From JBBSOK01 sp038259825 (GTDB taxonomy: Bacteria > Bacteroidota > Bacteroidia > Flavobacteriales > Flavobacteriaceae): 64,000 bases of DNA. The position numbers and the translations under genes were made by a program. Within the stretch, counting starts at the first letter, position 1; every line of letters begins with the position of its first letter. Shown here piece by piece: positions 26,667-33,902 of this stretch. The stretch lies in NCBI GenBank assembly GCA_038259825.1, contig JBBSOK010000001.1, positions 3,566-67,565 on the forward strand, read 5' to 3'. The notes below the pieces were generated by a model. That model did no database searches. It worked only from the letters and a program-made list of their open reading frames with translations, and was not told where the DNA came from.

Positions 26667-27503
26667 TTACTCTTCGCTTTTATCCATTTCTATAAGTAAG
26701 GATGTGGAAAGTTGGTCCAGAAAAAGGGTTCTGCTATTCTTCCTTTTTTTGATTTCTTGAAAGGTTTTATAGATGTCTTTTGGTGTAAAGTCAAATATCT
26801 GTTGCAGTTTTTTAGAAACTTGCATTATGCTTTGGCTATCCTGCTTTCCTAAACCTTTTGCACAGAGCGCATAAAGTAGTTCCACGTAATCTGTATTAGA
26901 AAATGGCCAATGTATTTTTTCTATGGGTTTAATGCTTCTCGATTTACCATTTATACCTTTTCGAATTTGGAATTTTTTCTCATTTAAATAAACTATTAAC
27001 GAATCATAAGCCTTGTATTTGCCAAGAAGCATATCCCGAGGTGTGCAAAATTCAGGGTCTTGGAAATAGAATTTTGAGGTTGTAATGTGAAATGTATCAA
27101 GGTAATCCCGTGTGTAGTATTCTTTGTCAAAATGGGTAGCCCCAGAATTGATATATCGTCCAAAATCTATATTGATAAGAAAAAACCTATTTATCTTTTT
27201 GACTTTCTTTCTAATGAATTTTAATTGGTCATCCTTATTTCCTTTTGGAAACTGAACTTCAAAAGAATGGATTTCTGAAAAGTAAATTAAGTTTATAAGC
27301 GGAATTTGTTTGATTTCCTTAAAGAATTTTATTTCTTCCTTAATAGTTTGGAATTCTTTATAGAGTATTTCTTTTTTATAGGTTGTCAATAAATTACGAC
27401 AAGACCTAATAGAACGGTTAGCCCTTTCTAAAATATTATCATATTGATTTTTTATATCATCAAGGTCCTGAAGCAATATTTTCGATAGTATTTGAGAATT
27501 CAT
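26667..27503 (-). CDS. rteC: RteC-family regulator of element excision
   Basis: A 278-residue protein of the RteC family. In CTnDOT, RteC activates the excision genes. Seen here are a helical N-terminal half, the central SGATHFDKEYYTRDYLDTF (about 128-146), and a C-terminal helical domain with the family stretch NTDYVELLYALCAKGLG followed by TFQEIKKRKNSRTLFLDQL. The length is as in the family. It sits upstream of the xis-like HTH gene on the same strand, with the palindrome-bearing gap between, which fits control of that gene. Its own inducer is unknown; no RteA/RteB two-component pair is in the window. Confidence 0.85.
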   Translation of the reverse strand: MNSQILSKILLQDLDDIKNQYDNILERANRSIRSCRNLLTTYKKEILYKEFQTIKEEIKFFKEIKQIPLINLIYFSEIHSFEVQFPKGNKDDQLKFIRKKVKKINRFFLINIDFGRYINSGATHFDKEYYTRDYLDTFHITTSKFYFQDPEFCTPRDMLLGKYKAYDSLIVYLNEKKFQIRKGINGKSRSIKPIEKIHWPFSNTDYVELLYALCAKGLGKQDSQSIMQVSKKLQQIFDFTPKDIYKTFQEIKKRKNSRTLFLDQLSTSLLIEMDKSEE

Positions 27504-27773
27504 AAGTAGGTAGATTTAATTTTGAGACCATAGTTATTTGATTTAATTGATTAGGTTGATTTAATTTTTTATTAAAATGAAAACTTTAAAAATAGCCCCC
27601 GTAATTCATTAATTTTGTGGCTAATTAATAGATTTTGTGGAACTTGTGGAAGATAACCTTAAACAAGAATTATTTAAGAAAAAATTTCCGTATTTAATTA
27701 CGGATTTCACCGTATTTTTCTACGGACTTTTTATCAGATACAGCAAGCACAGCTATTTCAGATTGATTTCGAA

Positions 27774-28691
27774 TTATTCCACTTTCTTACGAAACCGTTT
27801 TAAGAACTCACGTCTATTTTTGACACTTGTCTTTTTAAAAATATTTGAAGCGTGTTTTGATACGGTGCTTTCTGCAATGAATAAATCTTTAGAAATATTT
27901 CTATAGCTTAAATCACTTAAAATGGAAAGAGCAACCTCAATTTCTCTTCTTGTCAAATCTTCATAAAAAAACTTACGTTCAATCGCTTCGATCTTTTGCT
28001 TTTTTTTGAGAGCGAACACTTCGTGCATTCGGTTATTATTTTCTATAAAGTATAAATACCTATCTACTTCAATAGTGGTTATGGCATAGAAGGCCAAGTT
28101 CATCACTGTAAAGGTCAACCATTGGTAATCTCCAATAACTGTACAAATAGGTAACAATGCTATACTTCCCACACTTATAATAGATAATCTATTACGCTTT
28201 AAAATAAAGGCATTCGAATTACTTGGATTCGAAATTCGTCTGTAAAATATGAATAGAAAAATAATGGCAGCTACTGAAATTGGTATGGTAAAAAGAATTC
28301 TAGCAGAGGCCAAAGAACCTGTGACAAGATAGGGAACTAAAAATAGAGTGATAAAACTAACGGTGGTAAATATGGCAAGATTCCGAATTGAAGAATTAAA
28401 TTTCAGAACGACAATATCATACTCCTTATAGAGATAATATACAATGTAAATGCACAATGTGATTGCCACACTATATGTTATGATGTATTGAAGTATAAAT
28501 GGTCCAGGGAAATTATCAGTAGGAAGAAACCCGCCAGTAGCGTTATAGACAACAAATAATAAACCAAGAATTAGAAACCGCTTAAAGTTACTGCCCGGTT
28601 TCTTTCCAGAAAAGTAGAGTGTAAACAATACTATAACCGTATCTACTAATAGATAGAAGAACGTCGTCCAATGTATTGAAGTTCCAAACAT
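27774..28691 (-). CDS. Membrane protein with C-terminal LuxR-type HTH
   Basis: A 305-residue membrane-bound transcription regulator. I count seven hydrophobic segments between residues 8 and 222. A charged linker (about 223-240) leads into a LuxR/GerE HTH (about 243-302): LTRREIEVALSILSDLSYR, then DLFIAESTVSKHASNIFKK. The layout suggests a membrane sensor acting directly on DNA, without a receiver domain. It ends 270 bases from rteC and starts 8 bases after the asparaginase-like gene, in the same direction. The signal and targets are unknown; control of the integrase or the cargo is a guess. Confidence 0.75.
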   Translation of the reverse strand: MFGTSIHWTTFFYLLVDTVIVLFTLYFSGKKPGSNFKRFLILGLLFVVYNATGGFLPTDNFPGPFILQYIITYSVAITLCIYIVYYLYKEYDIVVLKFNSSIRNLAIFTTVSFITLFLVPYLVTGSLASARILFTIPISVAAIIFLFIFYRRISNPSNSNAFILKRNRLSIISVGSIALLPICTVIGDYQWLTFTVMNLAFYAITTIEVDRYLYFIENNNRMHEVFALKKKQKIEAIERKFFYEDLTRREIEVALSILSDLSYRNISKDLFIAESTVSKHASNIFKKTSVKNRREFLKRFRKKVE

Positions 28692-28699
28692 TTATATTC

Positions 28700-29185
28700 C
28701 TATTCATTTTGCTCAAATTTGTTAGTTTCTAAATTTTTGGTAACATTTTTCCAATGAAAAATTTGTCCGTTCATAGCAATATAAACATCCGGTTTTAGAA
28801 ATTGCAATGAGCTTATTGCATACCCTAAATTAAAAGATGCATCTGTGTCAGCTGATGAACCTAATATGAAAGAACCAACTAAAACAATGGTTTTGTTCAA
28901 GTCTTTCTTTCCTATATATTTTGCAGTATCTTCCATTGTGAAAGTGCCGTGAGTTATTAATATCTTTAAAGCCTCAGATTCAACAATCTTGCTGACTAAT
29001 TGTTCTCTATCGCTCTCATTTATTGCTCTACTATCTTTTTTAAATACACTTTCTATGGTATATTCAAAATCAGCATTGGCAGCTGTTAGAAAATCTTTAA
29101 TTGAAATATTTGAATTCGTTTTATCTTTGCCGTCAATATAATCAAGACCTTCAATTGTACCGCCTGTAGTTAATATAGCTATCAT
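28700..29185 (-). CDS. Short asparaginase-like protein
   Basis: A 161-residue protein equivalent to only the N-terminal domain of type I/II L-asparaginases (about 330 residues). The nucleophile motif TTGGTIE is intact at residues 6-12. The second motif, usually THGTDT, reads THGTFT here, so the Asp that helps bind and activate substrate is Phe. It ends cleanly with a normal stop and no second half follows, so it looks like a stand-alone domain protein rather than a fresh deletion. Activity as an asparaginase is doubtful. It is upstream of the membrane LuxR gene by 8 bases, probably in one transcript. Confidence 0.75.
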   Translation of the reverse strand: MIAILTTGGTIEGLDYIDGKDKTNSNISIKDFLTAANADFEYTIESVFKKDSRAINESDREQLVSKIVESEALKILITHGTFTMEDTAKYIGKKDLNKTIVLVGSFILGSSADTDASFNLGYAISSLQFLKPDVYIAMNGQIFHWKNVTKNLETNKFEQNE

Positions 29186-29356
29186 AATATTTTGCTATTT
29201 TTTACTACATAAAGGTAGGTGTTTTAACTTAGAATAAATAAACAGATTATACACTAAAGTAAAATTAGACAAAGGTAGTTATCTGTCTTAATCAATTAGA
29301 AGTTAGAGATATATTACTCAATTATTGATAATTTTTTGTAGAAGTAATTTACAATT

Positions 29357-30688
29357 TCAAAAATTAATTACACTGTCTAAGGCTTCATCTGCATCTTTGT
29401 GAATGAAATTAGCCTGATAATTTAAGGTAGTTTTCAAATCACTATGCCTATATAATTTCTGAAGCATTAATGGATGAATTCGGTCACCAGCAATATTTCC
29501 AAAGCTGTGACGCGCGATGTGGTTTGAGAGGTTTTTATCAATGCTGCATTCTAAGGCGATTCGTTTTAAATACTTATTGAACAGTTTAGTGGCATTTCTT
29601 GTTTTCTTAAATACTTCCTCGTTGTCAGAAATGTTTGTGGTGCTAAGAAATGGAAATACATAGCCATTGTTTTCAGCTTTATATTTCTTATATAGGCTTA
29701 AAATATTGACTGCTTTTTCAGGTGTTTTTAAACTAACAGGCTTTTCATTTTTATGCATTATGTAAAGGAGTCTATCGTCTTTAAAATCTGACCATCTTAA
29801 TTGTACAGCATCGGAAATTCTGATTCCTGCAAAGTAAAACGCAATTAACCAAACGTTTTTGGTATGCCAGATAGAAGTATTTGGTTCTAATTCCAAGATT
29901 TCAATCTTTTCAATTTCCTTAGAGGTAAGACCAATCTTATGGCTGGAGCCTATGCGGATTTTTTCTTTTTCTCCACCAAAGGGGTAGTACTTTACATCAA
30001 CAACTCCAATTTTGATAGCTTTGTTGAATAGTGTACGTATAAAAATAAGTTGATTGGTAATTGTACGCGTTTTTTGTCCAAGATAGACCAAGCAGAAGTC
30101 CTTGTATTTATCTAAAAAAGACTCGTTGATGTCTTGAAACTTTAATGTTTTATCCTTTTTAAAATACGCTACGGAATCCATAAAAGAATGCTTACCCTTT
30201 CTTCCTTTACTTACACGTTCCTTTCTGCGTTCCTTAATCTCCTGGATAATGACTTCTTTTCCTTGAGCTGTGTTGAGGCTTAAAAACTCTTCTAAGTTGT
30301 AAAGAATAGACAGTTCGGATTTTGCAACGGAAAATGTGCCGCGCTCATATTTGTTTTTTATTCTATCTGAAGCAACGGCAAAAAATGATTTCGAACCTCC
30401 TGCACCCTTTAATTTTTGCTTGACTTGCTTAGTTGTGAGTTCTTTCTTGGAATCGAAATATATATCATTGGCCTCAGTAAGCTTTTTCATTAAGAAGTTA
30501 TTTAACTTCTTTGAATAAGGATGCGTTCTTTTCACCTTTCCCGCATTTTTATCCCAATCTTTTTCAAGTACATACTGACCAAGCCACTTATAGTTGGTTT
30601 TATAGTTTTCGCTGATACGAATGGCAAGGGGTATTGTATTGTCTTTGCGTATCATATTTTTTCTCAAAACAATTTTTATACTCGCCAT
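29357..30688 (-). CDS. Tyrosine recombinase (ICE integrase)
   Basis: A 443-residue site-specific recombinase with the Bacteroidetes layout: Arm-binding N-terminal domain (about 1-90), SAM-like core-binding domain (about 100-225) and catalytic domain (about 250-440). The catalytic set is complete: Arg290 in AGIRISD, His390 and Arg393 in SNHIARHS, His415 in YRHSD, and Tyr424 as nucleophile in TLNYQ. It lies at the very end of the element, reading inward, 174 bases from the tRNA fragment. It should catalyse integration into and excision from the tRNA-Met gene. Confidence 0.95.
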   Translation of the reverse strand: MASIKIVLRKNMIRKDNTIPLAIRISENYKTNYKWLGQYVLEKDWDKNAGKVKRTHPYSKKLNNFLMKKLTEANDIYFDSKKELTTKQVKQKLKGAGGSKSFFAVASDRIKNKYERGTFSVAKSELSILYNLEEFLSLNTAQGKEVIIQEIKERRKERVSKGRKGKHSFMDSVAYFKKDKTLKFQDINESFLDKYKDFCLVYLGQKTRTITNQLIFIRTLFNKAIKIGVVDVKYYPFGGEKEKIRIGSSHKIGLTSKEIEKIEILELEPNTSIWHTKNVWLIAFYFAGIRISDAVQLRWSDFKDDRLLYIMHKNEKPVSLKTPEKAVNILSLYKKYKAENNGYVFPFLSTTNISDNEEVFKKTRNATKLFNKYLKRIALECSIDKNLSNHIARHSFGNIAGDRIHPLMLQKLYRHSDLKTTLNYQANFIHKDADEALDSVINF

Positions 30689-30701
30689 AATCTATTAGTT
30701 T

Positions 30702-30807
30702 TGTAAAACACAAATGTAATCAATTTGAAAATTACTTAGTACAGAATAAGTACAGAATAATTTGATTTTAATTGATTTCATAAGGTATTTGAAAAAATGT
30801 AAAACAC
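30702..30807. repeat. Direct repeats between integrase gene and attachment site
   Basis: The 10-mer TGTAAAACAC occurs at 30702-30711 and again at 30798-30807. Between them AGTACAGAATA stands twice in tandem at 30738-30748 and 30749-30759. Repeats in this position, between int and the att core, are typical of arm-type binding sites for the integrase N-terminal domain or its accessory factors. The repeats are seen; the role is inferred. Confidence 0.5.
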
Positions 30808-30862
30808 TAAAAAACATTTAGTTTGCTGGTGTTTGGCGGGTTTTGTTTGAGGGTAACTTCAA

Positions 30863-30905
30863 GCTCATAACCCGAAGGTCACTGGTTCGAGTCCAGTTCC
30901 CGCTA
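30863..30905 (+). tRNA. tRNA-Met(CAT) 3' fragment, ICE attachment site
   Basis: This is the 3' part of a tRNA: anticodon loop CTCATAA, CCCGA as the 3' strand of the anticodon stem, T-arm ACTGG-TTCGAGT-CCAGT, acceptor 3' strand TCCCGCT and discriminator A. The matching 5' half is absent; the sequence to the left cannot form the anticodon stem. C-C-C after the loop implies G-G-G before it in the full gene, as in initiator tRNA. The fragment is what is left on the far side when an element inserts into a tRNA gene and restores the gene at its other end. Confidence 0.8.
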
Positions 30906-30907
30906 CT

Positions 30908-30936
30908 AAAAAACCACGCTTTTAGCGTGGTTTTTT
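30908..30936 (+). terminator. Terminator of the original tRNA gene
   Basis: AAACCACGC (30911-30919), loop TTTTA and GCGTGGTTT (30925-30933) form a 9-bp stem followed by more T. It lies directly after the tRNA fragment, so it should be the native terminator of the target gene and marks the start of the chromosome side. Confidence 0.85.
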
Positions 30937-30964
30937 CATTTATAATAAATTTTTTACTTAAAAA

Positions 30965-31180
30965 TTACGGCCTGCCTTTAAGTCTAACTTCAATTTTTTT
31001 CTTTTTCTCTGTAAGACGTTTCATCAAATCCATATGTTCTGGATCTTTGCTCTCTTTGTAAATTTCATTAATGCCCAAAATAAGGCGTTTTGCCTCGCGC
31101 GATGCCTCAACACGGTCACTAGTGGACATATTGCTCATGCTGGCTTGTTCAAATTCTAATGCTTCTTCTATAATTTTCAT
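30965..31180 (-). CDS. Small helical hypothetical protein
   Basis: A 71-residue soluble protein, almost entirely helical and highly charged, with a basic end (KKKKIEVRLKGRP). I recognise no named family, though short proteins of this style are common next to flavobacterial chromosomal genes. It is the first gene on the chromosome side of the element boundary and stands alone, ending 28 bases from the tRNA terminator. No function is proposed. Confidence 0.65.
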   Translation of the reverse strand: MKIIEEALEFEQASMSNMSTSDRVEASREAKRLILGINEIYKESKDPEHMDLMKRLTEKKKKIEVRLKGRP

Positions 31181-31447
31181 TCTAAATTTTTTTGTATTTG
31201 CATTTATTTACTAATAAAGGATAGGTCTAAAAATTGGTCTTTCAATATAAGAATAATTGTTAAGCTATATGCTCGTTTACGGCATAAAATAATGCAATTT
31301 TTTGATGTTTAGCTAATTTTTTTTAATTGAATTTAAAATTTAATTAAAACTCTAGATATGAGCAGTTTTTAATTTTATACGGATTTTATTTTCGGAGTAC
31401 ATGAAATAATTATGTAAATTGACACCAAACTAAACTAAACCATAACA

Positions 31448-32695
31448 TTGGACTATTTTTTAATAATTACAATTCTAGTTTCTCTGGCCGCTATTTTCGG
31501 CTATATAAATGTACGTTTTTTAAAACTGCCTAATAGTATTGGTTTAATGCTTATAACAATTCTATTCTCACTTGGTGTTTTCTTGTTTGCATATTTTGAC
31601 GATACATTGTTGAAAGCTGAAATTAGTATTATTAATCAAATAGATTTTAAGAGTGTCCTATTAGATGTTATGCTTAGCTTTCTGTTATTTGCAGGTGCTT
31701 TGCATACTAATTTTCAGCAATTAAAAGTTCAACGTTGGCCAGTTTTAGTTTTTTCTACAATGGGTGTTCTAGCGTCGACATTTTTGGTAGGCGCATTAAC
31801 CTACCTCCTGTTGCTGTTCACAGGATTAGATATAGATTTTATCTATTGCCTTTTGTTTGGAGCACTTATCTCTCCAACAGACCCAATTGCGGTTATGGGG
31901 ATTTTAAAAAAAGTAGGTATACCCAAAAAACTTGAAGCAAAAATAGTTGGCGAGTCACTTTTTAACGACGGAGTAGGTGTGGTTATTTTTCTTTCTATTT
32001 TTAAAATAGCAAGTTTAGGAAGTGGCGGTGGTAATGAGGATATAGGTATACGTTCAGTTTTAGGATTATTTGGTCAAGAGGTAGTCGGCGGTATAGCCCT
32101 TGGGTTGTTATTGGGTTATTTAACTTATAAACTATTAAAATCTATAGATGATTATGATATAGAGGTGATAATAACCTTGGCCACAGTAATGGCAGGTACT
32201 ACTGTTGCTCAATATTTTCATCTTTCTGCACCGTTGGCAATGGTTACCGCTGGTCTTATAATTGGTAACGATACTATTAGAAAAGGATCTATGAGCGATA
32301 TCACCGAAACGTATGTAGATAAATTTTGGGAATTAATTGATATTCTTTTAAACACTATTCTATTTGTATTAATAGGTATGGAAATGTTGGTACTCGATTT
32401 TGTGGGAAGCTACATTTTAGCTGGAGTTTTAGCAATACCAATTATTTTGGCGTCCAGATATGCATCATTAGTTTTACCTATAAACTTCTTCAAAAAAAGA
32501 CTGGAATTTGTACCAAATACAACTCTGATTATGACTTGGGGCGGTCTGCGCGGTGGCATTTCAATAGCACTTGCACTTAGTTTGACGGATTTTATGCACA
32601 GGGAATTATTTTTAGTAATTACTTATATTGTTGTTGTTTTTTCAATTTTAGTTCAAGGCTTAACGGTTGGAAAATTGATTGAAAAACTTCGGTAG
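31448..32695 (+). CDS. Na+/H+ antiporter, CPA1 family
   Basis: A 415-residue inner-membrane cation/proton antiporter that exports Na+ in exchange for protons. About 11-12 membrane helices are visible. Conserved sites include ISPTDPIAVMGILKK (about 137-151), ESLFNDGVGVV (about 166-176) with the ion-binding Asp, and TWGGLRGGISIALALS (about 360-375). The start is a TTG at 31448, since an in-frame stop lies 9 bases before it. No soluble C-terminal regulatory domain is present. It stands as a single gene upstream of era, with its own gap on both sides. Confidence 0.9.
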   Translation: MDYFLIITILVSLAAIFGYINVRFLKLPNSIGLMLITILFSLGVFLFAYFDDTLLKAEISIINQIDFKSVLLDVMLSFLLFAGALHTNFQQLKVQRWPVLVFSTMGVLASTFLVGALTYLLLLFTGLDIDFIYCLLFGALISPTDPIAVMGILKKVGIPKKLEAKIVGESLFNDGVGVVIFLSIFKIASLGSGGGNEDIGIRSVLGLFGQEVVGGIALGLLLGYLTYKLLKSIDDYDIEVIITLATVMAGTTVAQYFHLSAPLAMVTAGLIIGNDTIRKGSMSDITETYVDKFWELIDILLNTILFVLIGMEMLVLDFVGSYILAGVLAIPIILASRYASLVLPINFFKKRLEFVPNTTLIMTWGGLRGGISIALALSLTDFMHRELFLVITYIVVVFSILVQGLTVGKLIEKLR

Positions 32696-32819
32696 CAAAT
32701 CAATGCTTAAGAATTAAAAGCTCATAGAAAGACGTTAGAAATTTATTTTTTACAGCTCATAACTCTTTAAGCCATCAACTTAAATCCAAAATTCCTAATT
32801 CGGAATTCAGAATTAACCC

Positions 32820-32827
32820 TACCTTTA
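32820..32827 (+). promoter_or_regulatory. Likely era promoter -7 box
   Basis: TACCTTTA matches the Bacteroidetes -7 box TAnnTTTG at seven of eight positions and lies 15 bases before the era ATG, giving a very short leader. Confidence 0.45.
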
Positions 32828-32842
32828 CAAAAATGCAAAATT

Positions 32843-33724
32843 ATGGCGCATAAAGCAGGCTTCGTAAATATAATTGGTAACCCAAATGTTGGGAAAAGCA
32901 CGTTGATGAATTCATTTATTGGCGAACGTTTATCTATCATTACATCAAAAGCTCAAACGACCAGACATAGAATTTTAGGCATTGTAAATGGTGAAGATTT
33001 TCAGGTAATTTTAAGTGATACGCCAGGAATTATAAAGCCAGCTTACGAGTTGCAAGAGCGAATGATGGATTTTGTAAAAAGTGCCTTTGAAGATGCCGAT
33101 GTATTGCTTTATTTAGTTGAATTGGGTGAAAAGGAATTAAAAGATGAAGCATTTTTCAACAAAATTACCAATGCGAAAATCCCAGTTTTACTATTAATAA
33201 ATAAGATTGATACCGGAAATGAAACACTACTTTCCGAAGCGGTAGATTTGTGGAAGGAAAAAGTGCCAAACGCAGAAGTTTTCGCTATTTCCGCGCTTCA
33301 AAATTTTGGTGTGCCAGAAGTCTTTAATAGAATTATAGATTTACTGCCCGATAGTCCGCCATTTTACCCAAAAGATCAATTAACAGATAAGCCAGAACGC
33401 TTTTTTGTAAACGAAATTATACGCGAAAAAATCCTAATTCATTATAAAAAAGAAATTCCGTATTCTGTTGAAATCGATACGGAAGAATTTTTTGAAGATG
33501 AAAATATTATAAGAATCCGAAGCGTTATAATGGTAGAGCGCGAAACGCAAAAAGGTATTATAATTGGACACAAAGGTTCCGCACTAAAGAGAGTTGGAAT
33601 AGAGTCGCGTTCAGATTTAGAAAAATTCTTCGGAAAACAAATACATATTGAGTTGTATGTAAAAGTCAACAAAAATTGGCGAAGCAATGATAGGCAGCTA
33701 AAACGTTTTGGTTATAATCAGTAA
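32843..33724 (+). CDS. era: GTPase Era
   Basis: A 293-residue essential GTPase that binds 16S rRNA and helps mature the 30S subunit. The G-domain shows G1 GNPNVGKST (12-20), G3 DTPG (59-62) and G4 NKID (120-123). A C-terminal KH RNA-binding domain follows (about 200-290) with the conserved GHKGSALKRVG motif. The length is normal. It is a single gene with a probable promoter at 32820; the second ribosome-assembly GTPase, Der, is encoded elsewhere in this window. Confidence 0.97.
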   Translation: MAHKAGFVNIIGNPNVGKSTLMNSFIGERLSIITSKAQTTRHRILGIVNGEDFQVILSDTPGIIKPAYELQERMMDFVKSAFEDADVLLYLVELGEKELKDEAFFNKITNAKIPVLLLINKIDTGNETLLSEAVDLWKEKVPNAEVFAISALQNFGVPEVFNRIIDLLPDSPPFYPKDQLTDKPERFFVNEIIREKILIHYKKEIPYSVEIDTEEFFEDENIIRIRSVIMVERETQKGIIIGHKGSALKRVGIESRSDLEKFFGKQIHIELYVKVNKNWRSNDRQLKRFGYNQ

Positions 33725-33902
33725 AAAATCAGAAGTTGTTTATATAATTCGATATTTATAATTTTAGAATGAATTAAATTCATATTTTCAATTCTTAATT
33801 TTTTGAAACAATTTTCAAAGAATAATTATCATTTGTTTTAACAATAAAAACAAAACCCTTTTTTAATTTTATCATTTCATTTAAAAATTTTAAGTAAAAA
33901 TT

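Larger units (their letters stand above)
1..30905. mobile_element. Integrative and conjugative element, right-hand part (left end outside window)
   Basis: The stretch holds a Bacteroidetes-type conjugation operon (TraE, F, G, I, J, K, M, N), an RteC regulator, an excisionase-like HTH protein, replication-type genes and a terminal tyrosine integrase. It stops at a 3' tRNA-Met fragment followed by that tRNA's own terminator, beyond which only housekeeping genes are seen. Genes for relaxase, coupling protein and TraA-D/L/O are not in view and may lie to the left. Cargo comprises a methyltransferase/nuclease pair, a Wadjet-type operon and a nitrilase/Rad50-like operon. The assignment as an ICE is inferred from gene content; the right boundary is seen, the left is not. 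Confidence 0.85.

Noticed and set aside
27637..27906. Plus-strand frame between rteC and the membrane LuxR gene
   Set aside because: It runs into the antisense of the LuxR HTH and has no recognisable features or nearby promoter.
28700..29185. Asparaginase broken by a recent deletion
   Set aside because: The frame ends normally, the next gene follows after 8 bases in the same direction, and no remnant of a second domain is present. A natural short form is more likely.
30834..30905. A complete tRNA gene ending at 30905
   Set aside because: The bases to the left have GCGGG at about the right distance and a possible D-arm-like pair, but they cannot form the anticodon stem against CCCGA. The stretch is better read as element DNA joined to a tRNA 3' fragment.
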